Origin: Apostichopus japonicus
Lineage: Eukaryota; Echinodermata; Holothuroidea; Aspidochirotida; Stichopodidae
NCBI RefSeq assembly: GCF_037975245.1
Contig: NC_092575.1
Location: 7,041,001 to 7,105,000, forward strand
Length of the DNA stretch: 64,000 nt
Direction of reading: 5' to 3'
Below the pieces are notes generated by a model. That model made no database searches, was not told the origin of the DNA, and saw nothing but the letters and a program-made list of their open reading frames with translations. Of this stretch, positions 13,401 to 28,400 are shown piece by piece (the first letter of the stretch is position 1; the number at the start of each line of letters is the position of its first letter). The translations under genes and the position numbers were made by a program.

Positions 13401-16400
13401 CATACCCCTTTTGATTGCCAGATATAAAAGGAATCAGATGGAAGTGTTACAGTGTAGCGGCAGTGACTCCAGGTTTGTCGAAAGTATGATGCAGCAATCT
13501 TTTATTTACAGTTTTCTACTGTGGTATGCATGAGGGGACTGCACACTTAAAAAACACAACTGAATGTAACTAATTTTTAGGTAATGTCAACGTTTTACCT
13601 ACAGAAATTAAACAGGCCATGGTTGGAATGTGTGAAATATTACAAAGATCATGTATAAATTTTACCTGTGTATTCTGCAGTGTCAAGTTTGAAAATGTTT
13701 GGCTGGTCATATGTTGGTCTTTTCATTGTTAAATGTTTTTTCTCTTTCCCAGGTTTGCCAAAAACTTGGATGGAAGGGGAGTGGGGGAGCTTGGGATATA
13801 TTACCTCTCGTTCTACAAGCTAACGGCCAAGATCCAGAGGTCTATGATATACCTCAAGAATTGATCCTGGAGGTGCACATGTCACATCCAAAGTGAGTGC
13901 CATTTGTCTTACCCATTTGTGTATTTGTGTGCCCTGTTGTTGTACACCTTCGCAAATGACGGGTGTGGGAAATTTTCGATACCAGCTTAAAATTCAGCAA
14001 GGTTTCCGAACCTGTAGTGTGCTTTGGAACCCACCTGCCCTGCAGAGGGCCCTACCTAAGTTCTTCCACCCCATATATTACAAAATTTTGATTTATCAAA
14101 AAAATGCATAGCATATAAAAATTGCCTTAATTGCATAATTTTGTTAATAACATGTGAATATGATAGAGTTTCTCTGTCATTTCTAAGACTTTTGCTTTGA
14201 ATGTTTTTTTAACTTCTCTTTACAATAACCAATAATGATTATTTAAAAAAACAACTCTCTTGTGCAATTTCTAACTTTTGCTTTCCTGTATAGTTATGAC
14301 TGGTTTGCCGACCTAGGTTTGAGGTGGTACGCTCTTCCAGCAGTCTCTTGCATCATGCTCGATCTCGGAGGGCTGCAGTTCACCGGTATTCCGTTCAACG
14401 GATGGTACATGGAGACTGAAATAGGAGCTAGAGACTTCTGCGATGAAAACAGGCTGAATATGTGCGAGGTGAGCAGAGAGACCGCCATTTTGAACAATTT
14501 AGGGAGACGATAAAAAAATTTGTTGTTGTTGTTGTTGTTGCATATTTGATGTGAAGGAAAAGGTGGTATTTGTTGGTGATGGTTTTGGTATTGGTGATGG
14601 TATTGGTTAACGCTGGTGCCTTCCACTCATAAGGTCCCCAGTTTGAGTCACTCCAAGATTAATGTATGTCGTCCCCTTACAGAGTTGTTGACAATTGACA
14701 ATTCGTAATCATGGACGTTAAACATGAATCTAAGAGACTGACTTCGGTATGCTTGGGGCTTTGATAGGCCAATAAGGCTTCTACGCGAGTTTGTGCGTTA
14801 GGATCTAAAGTACATACGAATGCATACATACATTTGTAATAATTTTTTGGCCACGGAAATTGACGTCGGATTTTTCTTCCTTTAGGTGCCCTGTCGTTCA
14901 TTCATTCGCTCACTTCCATCTTAATTTTTATGTTCATTTTGCAGACCATTGCAAGGAAGATGGGCCTTGATGTCAGCACGAATGCAACCCTGTGGAAGGA
15001 TAAGGCAGTGGTAGAAGCCAACGTAGCGGTCATGCACAGCTTTCAGGTTGGTGTTTCTTTGTCGTTGATTCATTGCTTATTCATAAAGTACGATATTTTG
15101 CTCATGGTTTAAGAGAACATGCCACGAAAGTGTCTATTAGCTATAGGTTGCATCCAAAAACCTGCCGTTTGTACTGAACAGCAGGTTTTTTTCCAGTTGG
15201 TTAGCTGAGTGATCAGTCCCATCTTTTCGCACCTTAGTTGAGCTGCCTATTCGTCTATTATGCAACTCATCACACAGCTAGTAGCCAAATCACTACCAGA
15301 TCAAGGCAGACATGGCAAGGTGTGAACAAACCAACTCTTTCAAACTGACCAGTCTGTTTGCATGAGAGATAAAGTTTCAGTAAGTTGAGGTCAAGAGAGC
15401 TGAAAAATGCAACTAATGGTTAATGGACTAATTCTCGTCATGAAAAATCAATCTCTAGGGAGGCATTCAGAACTTGTATGAAAATAAAGAAGATGGAGAA
15501 CTTTGAAGTTGTTTCTTGAAACCGGACAGTCGTGAAACCGGACAGTCATGAAACCGGACAGTCGTGTATGAATTTAACTCACGGAATGAACTGTAAGAGA
15601 ATGACGTTGGACTTGTTTAAAACATTCACACCTAAAAGATATTCCAAAGTTTGCATGGAAACTAAGAAGGAGATTTACGATCGAATGATGATAAAATCAT
15701 CGTGGGTCAACCGACAGTTGGGTCTTCAGGTTATGAAGAACAAAGTTGGCTTAGTCAACTCATTTTGATATCATTTTGCTTTTCTGTTGCAAATTTTGTA
15801 GGCCCGACCAAAAGGTTGTAAATTATTTCGGTTTCATTTCCCTACTTTACCTGCAGATGAAGATACTATATTGTCAAATTTTTACCAAACTTCCCAAGAT
15901 TTTTTCGTTTATGTTACTCGAAAGGAAGCATGAGGGGGGTAAATTTACTGTCAAAGTCATATGTTTACACACACCAATGATATGTTTGTGCACACAAGTC
16001 ACATGGTTACACATACAAGTCTTACTTGCACACATAAGTCTTACTTGCACACATAAGTCTTACTTGCACATGTTTATGCATACAAGTCACATGTTAACAC
16101 GCACAAGTCGTATGATTACCAATACAAATCATGTCTTTGCAAAATACAAATCATGTTTTCAAATACAAGTCATGTGTTTACATTCACAAGTCATATATGT
16201 TTACACATACAAGTCATATGTTTACAAGTACAAGTCATTTACTGATACATGTCATATGTTTTCAAAACTACAAGTTATCACTCACCAAGTCATATATTTG
16301 CACATATACGTCATATGACACGCAATACTCATACAAGTCGTTTTACACATAGAGTTCACTATGGTTTACTCATAATACGTTTTGCATTGTTGATGTTCCA

Positions 16401-19400
16401 GTGTTGTCATTCTTGCCCCCCTCCTTCCCCCCGCAGAAAGCAAATGTCACAATCACGGATCATCACTCCGCATCGGAATCATTCCTGAAACACATGGAGA
16501 ACGAGCAGAGGTTGCGAGGAGGCTGTCCTGCCGATTGGGTGTGGATCGTACCGCCAATCTCTGGAAGCATCACTCCTGTATTTCACCAAGAGATGCTTTC
16601 GTACAACCTCAAACCATCCTACGAATACCAGGTATGTGAATTATATCCCTGCCAATAAAAAAAGTTGTCAATAAATTTAAATTTTTTGAGATTCTGCAAA
16701 TATTCTAAATATTTTTGCTCTCCTGCTACATCTTTGAAATAAAAAAATTAAAAAAATGCAACAACGCTCTCAATATCCTACATGGCAAAAGATTATTTAA
16801 GTGAGCTTTCAGTAGCAGTGAAAGCTTTGTTTTCCGTCCCTATTCCAACATCTTATCTGTGTCCGTTTACCCCTCTCCCTCCCCATTCTGTACTAAAGCC
16901 ACTTGATCCCTATTAGCTTCCATCCAGTCACCTGGTTGGGGAAAAGTTTCCATATAAGTTGGACCTGTAGTAATTTGGAGTATTAAATGGGTAAGCCACT
17001 TGTTTGACTGGGTAAGTCAATAATATGTTTATTAATACTTTATTTTGTTTTAATTTTTTTTTTCTCAGGAAGAACCATGGAGGACTCACGTGTTCAAGAC
17101 TGCCGAGGAGGGTCAAAAGAAGAAGAGGAGGAAACTACTGACTTTCAAAGAAGTTGCAAAGTAAGTGGAAAAAAAAGTTAAAAAGAGGGGGATGGAAAAA
17201 AAAAGTTAAAAAGAGGGGGATGGAAAAAAAAAGTTTGGTGTCACTTTGACTAATTGTTAGGACCGAACAGAACGAGGAATGAGCACAGGTAGCACTGTTT
17301 AGTCTTCTTTTGAAACTCAAATAGAAAAGGAGGAGCAATTTTTTCTCTCTCCAGATTGAACTTAAAAGCACACAGTAATAGATGAAAAGCTCAATATGAC
17401 TTTGGGCTTGAATTAAGCCAATGGGGCCAATTATCTATTTCCTGCTAAACTGTTTCAGCAGTTTTACTTTCAGCACATTCAGTTTTCTTTCTCCAAAATT
17501 AGAGAGAAAAAAATGAAGAAAAGATGATTATTTTCCTGTCTGGACTTGAACCATCTTATATGAAGCTCCTCATATGTTAGTTTATTAATTGTATTGTCAG
17601 AACATTTCCAAATGTTCTCCGGCAAGAATGATCACATCGTCACTGAAGCAGGAGATGAAAAAAAACTGTAGATGTTGATAATTGCAAGTTTACAAATTCC
17701 TCTTCCTAGCTCCACCCCCACCCCCCCCCAACCCACCTTCTCCTCCCTGCCAACACATTTAATGTTCCTGATACTAGTTCAAGTATAATCAATGACATAA
17801 TTTTGGAAAGGTTTGTAATTCCCCGACCATTTCTTCCAAAAGACAGTTTTGAGTTAAGTTAAAATCATAGGCAACCAACATAAAGTACAATGATTTAGCA
17901 CAGAAGGAACAGTAGGGGGTGGGTTGGGGGAAGGGGGTAAAGGCAGAGGGGGAAAGACTGCATGTACTCACCTCAAATATATGTGGTCCCATTTTCCTGT
18001 GTCATCACATGCATGAGTTTTGAAATACTTTGTGTTACCTTTCAGGGCCGTAAAGTTCTCGGCAAAGTTAATGGGAAAAGCTTTGGCCAAACGAATCAAG
18101 GCTACCATCCTGTATGCCTCAGAGACCGGGAGATCAGAGAAGTACGCCAAGGTGCTCTGCGAGATATTCAAGCATGCATTCGATGCCAAGGTTCGTATCT
18201 GCTGAACATTTTCTTTACCCCAGGGAGGAGGGGGAGGTGAAAGAGGGGCCATGGGAGGGGATGAGAGAAATAATAAAACTTGCAATACCTTTGTAGCGAT
18301 GGAGAGTTTTGACACATTTGTTTCCATCCACGTAGTGAAAGTATTCCCGATAGAAATATATTTCTACTTGTCTTTTAGCCTTTGAAGAAGATCCTGCTAG
18401 GATCGAAACGTCAGGCCAACTTACTTTAACACATTCTCCTACACAGGCTCTCTAGTGGATAAGCAGTTTGCTAACAGTTTTATTTTATTTAGAAATATAT
18501 TTTAGTAGAAATATAATATTGCCTGCATACCGTGAAATATAGTTAAGGCAACTAGTTGTGATTCATGTCAGCAATTGTTCACAACCTTATTGGTGTTCAT
18601 GCCACGAAATCTTAGTAGTGTTCCTTCTTCATTTCATATAAGTTTTTATCAGCCATTTCTTCATCCCCAAATTGGTCCCGTCAGCTGGTACTACCATTGA
18701 CCCCCAGATAAACTCCCAGACAGCAATGATTTTCACACCAGCATGGTTATTTCCAACGCCAATTAAATGTTGATCTGACCCCTCCCCCAATTTCAAACTT
18801 TGTGTTTGGGGTCCCTGGGGTATTAGCATAGACTGCCCCCCCCCCCCCCCCCTCCACAATGCAGACTACCACTACTGGCCTTGTGTGCCATAAACACACA
18901 AACAGTAACAAATGCATCCAGGTTTGCTTCTAAAGAGAAAAAAATCATATTACCCGCTGAATATTTTACAGGTCTTGTGCATGGAAGACTACGACCCAGT
19001 CCACCTGGAACACGAGACGCTCCTGCTAGTCGTTACGAGTACCTTTGGAAACGGCGATCCGCCAGAGAATGGAGAGGTGAGAGGATCACATTCCACAAAC
19101 ACCCGGATTTGATATCATATCGCTAAGTGATTGCATTATTCTTTTAGCAACTTAATAACACTATTAGTGTTAACGCCCTTAAAAGTTTCAGATTGACAGC
19201 AAAATCTGGAGTGTTAGCTCAGTGGTTAACGCCGGTGCCTTTCAATCATAAGGTCCCCGGTTCGAGTCACTCCCAGATTAATGTATGTCGTCCAGTTACA
19301 GAGTTGTTGACAGTTAACAATTTATAATCATGGACGTTAAATATGAATGTAAGAGACTGACTTCGGTCAGCTTGCGGCTTTGATAAGCCAATGAGGCTTC

Positions 19401-22400
19401 TTCGCGAGTTCTTGCTTGCAGGAGGATCAAATATACATACATACATATGCATACATACAGAAAAATCTGTTCGGAACTCCACTCCTTGCTAGATAAATTT
19501 AAAAAAAAAATGTGGTAAAAGGATTAGAAGAGATTTTGAATTAACCCTGTCAATAATAATTTAACTGATCCGACTTGCAGGATTTAAGGGAAGGAGACAA
19601 GGAAGGGGGAGGGAAATGTGGGAGGGGGGTGGGAAGTGGGCCGGATGGGGAGTGGGAGGTCGCAGGGGTTTGCTGCTGAAGATATATTATTACGATGAAG
19701 TCATATCATGTTGTTACAAGCTTTGATGAGCATCTTCTATATTACCCCCCTCTTTGGATATGAGCACAATGCATTTTAATTATTGAAATAAATTATACAA
19801 GGGTATAAAACGTTTCTCTTTCTGTTTTCCCCCTGCAGGAGTTTGGTCGGTTTCTGATGGAACTTCGAAGGGACCACACAGGGTCCGAGGACAGGTATGA
19901 CTAAGCTGGGTTTTGTTTTTTTGTTTCTTTTTCTTCACAGAACCCAAAAGTTGACTTCTATTGTTAGTTTTATGAATGGCACTTCACTTGCAACAAAAGT
20001 TAAGTGTTCCGTTTGCAAAACCCCTAGCAATGTGTCCAACACAAAGATGCAGTGTTTTTTTTCCAATTTTTTCTTCTTCTTTTTGTATATTGTCCTGTTA
20101 CCCCTGGAGAGCTGTACAGTGTTGTGCCAATTTTATGACGAAAAATAAAAGCAATTCCTTTCACCATATATGTTATGTGCTTCCCCAAGCTTGTGAATGC
20201 ACCCGTCCCCCACACCTCCCCTACCCCCCCAAAAAACCCCCATCCTGGTACCTATATCTCGACTTTGACATGAACTTGCATCAATAATTCCTGTGAAATT
20301 GAAAAGTTTGTAGGCTAAAACTCCATACGTTTCAGTTATTACACCATATACCATAGTTGTAGCACACCAATTTTGATGGTACACACCTGTCCTCCCCATC
20401 CAAGACTGCGTGTGAAGACTGGGTTCATTTTATTTTAGGTATTTTTTTCGTAGACGGAGAATTTTTTCCTTCTTTTGGATACAACTCTCAAGCCTCCTAA
20501 TTTTGTAAAAATATGATTTTTACTGTTTCTTTATCTGCCGCGATTTCTGAAGCTGTGACTACTACGAGTTTAAATTTTTTTAGGCTGTAAAAGCCCCCAA
20601 AAAAAGAAAAAAGGGCCAAACACATTGAACTGTTATTGATTTTTAACTTAGAATTCAGTCCAAAGGTGACATTATATAAGTGTTTTATCACTTCTAATCA
20701 CTGGTAACAGATTTTGTTTGTACCAGTAAGAGGGGTGGGAGCAAACAATCAAGAAAGAGGGACAGGATATGAAAGCGATAACCTTCAATGATATCATAAT
20801 TCATAATATTATAATTCATAATTATTGATCCTGGTTTACTTTTTGTTACCTTCTCAAAGGAAAAAGAGAGACCGGTGAGATCATTTGTGAGACGAAGTCA
20901 CTTGGATTCTGGTCACATTTATAATCAGCTTTTTGTAATGTTTATTTGTCTGCCATCGGGAAAGAATTGACACTTTTAATCGAGGCTTCAACTAATTAAA
21001 CCTTTCATTTATGTAACTGCTGTCAAGATTGTACCTTAAACAATTCAATTATATTCTTTTGTTACAAAAGAAACATTTTCATACGTTGCCATTTTATCTG
21101 ATGGTGTTATTCTAGTCTGATATTACAGTGATGTTCTGTTTTGTTCCATAACAGTGATGTTCTGATGTTATCACACAAAGTTAGATACTTAACAGTTTTA
21201 TACACATGTTACAACACAAAGGCTTTTAGATATATTAAGTGTTTTATCAGTAACAGTTTTATACACATGTTACAACACAAGAGCTTTTAGATATATTAAG
21301 TGTTTTATCAGTAACAGTTTTATACACATGTTACAACACAAGGGCTTTCATATATATATTAAGTGTTTTATCAGTAACAGTTTTATACACATGCTACAAC
21401 ACAAAGGCTTTTAGATATATTAAGTGTTTTATCAGTAACAGTTTTATACACATGTTACAACAAAAAGGTTTTTAGATATATTAAGTGTTTTTCAGTAACA
21501 GTTTCATAGACATGTTACAACACAAAGGCTTTTAGATATGTTTTATCAGTTTTATACACATGTTACAACACAAAGGCTTTTAGATGTATTATCTTCAATA
21601 GAAAACTACTTGAACACAACAGCTTTTAGATATATTATGTGTTTTACCTTTAACAGTGTTGCCACAACGCATGTTAGAAAACAAATGGTTGTTTGAACAC
21701 AACAAAAAAGCTGTTAGAAAATTACTATATTTTCTTTAACAGTTTTACTCCCATTATGTTACAACACCCAAAAGCTTTCAACATTTCATCTTCAAAAGAA
21801 AACTCAATGAACATAAAGGCTGTTGGATGATTCGGCCACATTTACATAATGAATCAGACCCGGCTTGGCGTTTCAGCATTGCAACAAGATATATTGATCT
21901 TGAACCTCAGACCTCAAGCTCGCAATCACCATATAAACTGGAAGCTTAGGTTTACTGATCACTAGAGAAAAGGGGGAGAGCCATTTCATATGCTTCTATC
22001 GTGTCAAATTACGTGTAAAAGTTAGTTGGCCTGACGTTTCGATCCTAGCAGGATCTTCTTCAAAGGCTTTCAAGAAGCTTTTAGCCTTTGAAGAAGATCC
22101 TGCTAGGATCGAAACGTCAGGCCAACTTACTTTTACACATTCTCTTACACAGGCTCTCTAGTGGATAAGCAGTTTGCTAACAGCTTTATTTTATTTTGGT
22201 GTCAAATTACGCGCGTTATCAACAATAGAAGTCAAAGGTCACCACCGATCCCGGATCCACCCCCTAGCTGAGGTTTACACTGGCATGATACTTTATCGCT
22301 GTTTAGACGAAAATTAAAAGTCTTTCTGTGACATTTTGAAATTTTTGGACACGTCAAGCAGACGTTACACCGGACGTCGAACGGTTCAAAACCTAGCAGG

Positions 22401-25400
22401 AGCAGTACCAATTAATATTTTATAGTTAGTGTTCCTAGACACAGAACTCCCAGACGCCATTAGGAAAAAACTTAAAGGAGTGTCTGTAGGCCTTGTTTAT
22501 ATTTTGTTACGTACGACAGTACAGTGAGAATTAATTTTTGCCCCATAACCAAAAAAATAGAGAGAAAAGAATGACTATAAAGAATAACTTTGGCTTTAGT
22601 TTGTTTGTTTGTGTAGCATACAGAACTTGTAGCTAATTCCAACTCATCAAATCATTTGATAAACATTTGACATGTATCAGTCCTTTTATTCGCTCTGATG
22701 AAAGACACATTTTTACATATCTTACCCATGCAGTCACCCCAGCAAATGATCTGTAACTACCATATCAGTCCTTATATATATCCGTTATCCACTTATTTAT
22801 ATCCTTTTATCCACTTCAAGGGACGGGGAGGGGGTCGGAGAGAGTAGACGCTAATATTGACATTTCAAAGTGTTTTTTTGAAGTTTGAAATGTTTATTTA
22901 TGCCGGTTTGCAGTACTTGATTGATTAATACAGTCATCAGAGTGCACTGATTAAGTTCACGTTACGGTCGGTCGTTAAAACTAAACTACTAACTAACTTT
23001 AATGTTTAATCACTAAAAGTGTTCCCAGTAACTACCGAAAATCACTCTTGAGAAGAATAACTTCATGTCTGGAGTGTTGTACAGTTTTTAAGAAAATTGT
23101 TTCTAATTTTCACATCTCTGCAGGATCGTTTATCGATAAACTTAACGGTAACGGTAAAAATGTGACATTTCGAGAAGGGTTTCCCCGAAAGTCTCACCGT
23201 ATTTTTCTGTCTTGACAGAGTTTTTACAGACATGCTGACCAGGAGAGAATACATTTGGAACTTAGTGAAAAAACGGAGGTTCCCAAAAGAGTCAGTTGTG
23301 CCTACAAAGAAATTTGCAAATTTTATAGCTTGAAACATTTTGGAAACTGCTTTGGGGCACAAAAAAAATATAAATATATATAATAAAAAATATATAGAAA
23401 CTTCTCTCAGCTTGAAATGCATATTAATTCTTTGCTTTAAATAGGTGGGAAGGCTATGATCTTCTTAGCAGTTGGTGAGAAAGGAATGCGTTTTTCATTT
23501 TCAATAAATTGTCAAAAAATACGTTTTTTCATCTTTTTAGAACGTCATTGCTTTTTTTTTTTTTGATGCTTGTGAAGTCAAACATTTCACATTTGATGGT
23601 GTAACCATTGGAGATTATATAGTCATGAAGTTGCTGCCTTTTATTTTTTCCCTTTGCTTGATTTGGTGAGGTGAATGGATATAAGACTAATTTTTTTTTT
23701 TGGGTGGAAGAAATGTGTTATATGTAAATTGACCTCAAATGCTGTGAAAAAGGATCCCTATCATGTCCCCTCAAATAGTTCAGTCATTGCTATCCACTCT
23801 TTTTTCATTTTTTTTTCAACAATCGCTAAATAGTTACGATATGCATTATCTGTTTGTTACTGTGATTTGTAATCGACAATTGTCGTCTCGTAACTGTGAT
23901 CATTTGAATAGCCGGGTAAAACTCTGACTGTAATGTTGGACTAATGGAGTCTTCGCATTGAGAGATGATTCACAGTGTATGGGTTCATTTGACATGTTTT
24001 TCTTTTGAAAATTATCCTCTTCTTGCACTGGAAACTTGATAACTAATCCTCACACAGTTTGAAAGCCTGTCGTTTGCTCAGCTGTGAGACACTTTCATAC
24101 TGTGAAATGCACAGGTGTGAATTTCTCTATTAACCCAAAGTTAACACTAAAATTCTTCCAAAGCTTTACCGTATACCTCTGGCTTTGCATACCTCTCTAC
24201 CAACCTACGTAACAGTTTTCTGCTATTTTAATCCCACTGCTGCCACCAGTCGTCCTGTTAAACTCTGTTTGTCTTGGTTTTACCAACACCATAGAACCTT
24301 GTTTAATTTGTTTGTGTGCTTCGTGAGTATGCAAGTCCAGAGAAAGCAAACCTTCCGAAAGTGTTTTCGAACAAAACTTTTGCAAAAACTAAAACTCAAT
24401 TATTCCATTCACGTCATTTTTTGTGGCTTTTGAAAATTTTGATACCGCTTCTCTCGTACGGGTGGGGGAGTTAAAATCGGTTTGATAACACCGAATAGCT
24501 TGCGGTTGATGTTTTGGTTTAACGAAGCGATGGTGGCAGCAATTATGGAAGCATATTGAGCTGGAGAATGGCAACGATCGAATGAATGTAAATTACATTT
24601 GTACGACAGACATGTTTCTTCATGCATGTTTTCCCTTTCTCATCCCAACAGAGATATCTCTAAGCGCAAACAAAGCATTTTTGAAGGGTAAAAAAAATAA
24701 TATTGAATTTAAACGATACCATCACGGCAGCTGTGTCTTCTTCTTTCTGCACATTTATGCACTTGTTTTCTGTATCATAACTCTGCCTGCATTCTGATGT
24801 AAATGATAATTGTAAATGTTATATTTTAATCCGTTTCTTGCCGCAATCATCTTTTTGAAACTCGTCCATTTTGCTCGTCTTTTACCTCGTTCCGTCTTCT
24901 CTTCCAACTTCTCTATCTAGCTTGCCTATGTACTCGTTCGTTTGCTTCCTTGTTATGCAAATGTTATGCAAATATTATATTAACATATTATGTGTTCTAT
25001 GATCTCTACTACATGTGCCTTCATAACCTTCTCAATGCCAGTCAGGTGTCATTGCTCAGTATGGAAGCCGCTTCTTGGTACATTCCATTGGAGTTGTGCG
25101 AAACTTACAATTCATTTTTTGATATATATGTTTTATTCTTGCACCTTGTCGGCATGATGGTTTTTAATAATCATTCGATACTCAGAAATCTTGCTCGCTG
25201 GTATTATGCGTTAGCACTGAGCAAAAGCATTTCTCTGTTTTAGTCGATGCCTGTTATGGTATATAGTCATTCATACTACATCTTTTTATGCTAAAACTAA
25301 AAAAAAAGTATATGTTTTGGTTGGATTTCGATCGTCGTCGCTCGGCAGACCCTATGAATCGAGAGTACCGTTCCCCCATGAAAGGGAGATTGTACGTACA

Positions 25401-28400
25401 GTACAAGCCTTCCGACTGTAAATAGTTGGGGGGGGGGGTCGGGGGAGGGATTAAGTTTGACCTTTGATCCCTTAGACTTGGCTAACTTGAATGGATACAT
25501 GTTCAGTTTATTAGTCACTGTGATTTAAGTATTAAAGTTGGAAATTGATAGCCATCTTGAAACTAGCCACATGGGTAAAGGTAAGTGTTTTCACGCCGAA
25601 AATTTCAAAAGAGATTATTTTTCCGTGTCAATCACCACCATAGGGGAAAAGAAAGAACCACAAGGGAGGGACTTTAAACATAGATGAGTCAATTTTGTGG
25701 AATTGTAGAGCGCTAAAAGTGCAAGCATTTAATGTCATCATTTTATTAGTTGCATGAGGAGTGTGTTATATATACATTATACATATACATTTATGTAAAA
25801 GTTGATTTGAAAATGGTAAGATTTAAAATTGTCACAGAAAATAACTGCTTGGAAATTAACAAGTTCAGATACTTTATGGGCTGCTAAAACAATTGGCAAA
25901 CATTCCCATTTTGTTTCAAATTTCCTTCAATTCCCCTTCCTCCCTCCCCCCCCCCATTTCAGGGAATAATTTAAAATTTTACATAATTGGATATTTTGTT
26001 TATAGTTTTGAAGGCTCTAAGCTGAATTGTCTCACATATCATGAATACTTTGGTTTATATGGTGCGCAAATGCTGCTACGTAATAACATTGCACTCATAA
26101 AGCAAGCTGGCCATTTTTGTGATGGGATACGGTATAAATTATGCCTTATTGCATCGCCGGTTGACCCTCATGCCAAATTATAGTCAAGCGCTCGTATTCC
26201 ATTTCCGAACGATACCTTTACAGAAAGCTTTCTTTCATCATCAAAAACCTCAACAAACGGTAAAAAAAAAAAACATTAAAAACAAAGTATTTGGATGACT
26301 ATAAATCAGTCATATATTCCATTGGACAAGCAGATGCCTAACTTGCATAAATTAATTATATGAATCTCACGAAGCTTTAGCTGAGATTATCCCAGTAAGA
26401 TAAAAAAAAATCAAGAAGAACATTAAGAGGCAAGTAGTACTAAAAATTTGCTTTTTGTAAAACAAATCAAATAAAATCTGTCATATTTATGTATTTCTAT
26501 CTAACAGCTCCAAAGCTCTGCGGTTTGACAAGTTTGCTTCTGAGGATAGAGAAGAGAAGGCCGTATCCAAGCGAGCCTCGGCAAACCTCGATTCCAGTTC
26601 CGGGCCATTGGCTAATGTGAGGTAAATGCGGTCTGCAAATGCATGCTTATTTGTGTGTATAACCGGGTTCAGATCGGAGGGGAAGGGAAAAGTTCACACA
26701 CTCGACTACGTAAATGAACAGCAGAACCGTCGGGACACTGTTTAATAACAAAAGCGAAAAGGAGCAAAGAGATTTTTAATTAATTAATTAATTAATCAAT
26801 TTTATGCATGAAACCAGCAAACACGTACTAAATATTTGCACAAGTATGAGAGATCACGATATGTATATATATTGGTGAATAATATATGTATATAAATATA
26901 TGTATAAAATATTGAATAATATATGAATATTATATATATATAAATGAATAATATATATATGAATAATATGAATAATACATTAATAATATTATATATATAT
27001 AAAATATATGAATAACATGTATAAATATTGGTGAATTATACATTCCATATATTTGCCATATTGAATCCAAATCTCTTTTCTGTTGTAAGTACCAGGTCAC
27101 ACGGGAAGAAAAAATTGATTGAATGTTTTGTGGAAAAGTTAATACACACTCTACTAATTAATTTATGCACAAACCCAGCTAGAAATATGAATTTCTTTGA
27201 AATCGCCTATAAGATGTGACTTCATAATGAAATATTTTATTTCTAAATAATAAATTCCCTCCGACAGGTACTCCATCTTTGGCCTCGGATCCAGCGCGTA
27301 TCCTAACTTTTGCGCGTTCGCCAAAGCCGTGGATTCTCTGATTGCGGACATGGACGGCGAGAGGATTCAGGCCCTCGGCGAGGGAGACGAACTCAGTGGC
27401 CAGGAAGAGTCCTTCAGGACCTGGGCCAAGGCTGTATTTAAGGTATTTTACTATGTAGCCCCGTATTAACCCATGGACTTTATTATAAGAAGAGTCCTTT
27501 AGGACCTGGGCCAAGGCTGTATTTAAGGTATTTTACTACCTCTATATCCCATATTAACCCATGGACTTTATGATAAGAACAGTCCTTTAGGACCTGGGCC
27601 AAGGCTGTATTTAAGGTATTTTACTACCTATATAGCCCATATTAACCCATGGACTTTATGATAAGAACAGTTCTTCAGGACATGGGCCAAGGCTGTATTT
27701 AAGTTACTGTATTTTACTATATAGCCCATATTAACCCATGGACTTTATTATATAGTAAGGATTTCTCAACAAAGAAACTTGATGTGTAGGATAGGTGGAA
27801 AGATATTGTGAGGAAAAGGCTATGCCCCCCATGTTTGTGTAAAAGACAAACAAACGGGACACAATTCTTAAAGAGAGGATCAAGAAATGGGATTTGGTGG
27901 AAGGATGATGGAAGGGGGTAATACAGGGTATTATCAGCATGGGGAGAATCCCATCAGACTTTTAAAACATATCAATGATATGGGGAGACTAAATAAAGTT
28001 TTACAACAAAAACATATATGCAAAGTTGCCTAGTTCTTTCAGCTTTGTACCATTCTTTTTAGCCAATCTTTCTACCATATTCCCAAACCTATCACCCCAT
28101 GCCCCCCACCCATACCCCATCCTTCACCCCATCCATCTGTCCCAAAGATCAAACCTTTCCTCCTCGGAATTCCCTCTTTTCTTGTCTCCTCTCTCTTCCC
28201 CATTACGGCTGGCAAACTGATTCCTTCTATCGGTTTCAACGTTTACTTCCAACTCTCTTTCTCTGTTTGTATTTGCAGGCCGCCTGCGAGACATTCTGTG
28301 TCGGTAAGGATGTGAACATGCAAGAGGCCAACGCCTCCCTGCAGACCAACGAACTCAGCTGGGCTCCGGACAAGTTCAGGTTGGTCCCGGAAGAGAGCGG

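Larger units (their letters stand above)
19895..26507. other. NOS intron 12 (largest intron)
   Basis: It contains the 61-bp array (21180-21620), the palindromic dispersed repeat (22013-22195), poly-T, poly-A and poly-C runs and AT-rich spacer. Open frames such as 23063-23422 (minus) show no domain or conserved pattern. Confidence 0.6.
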
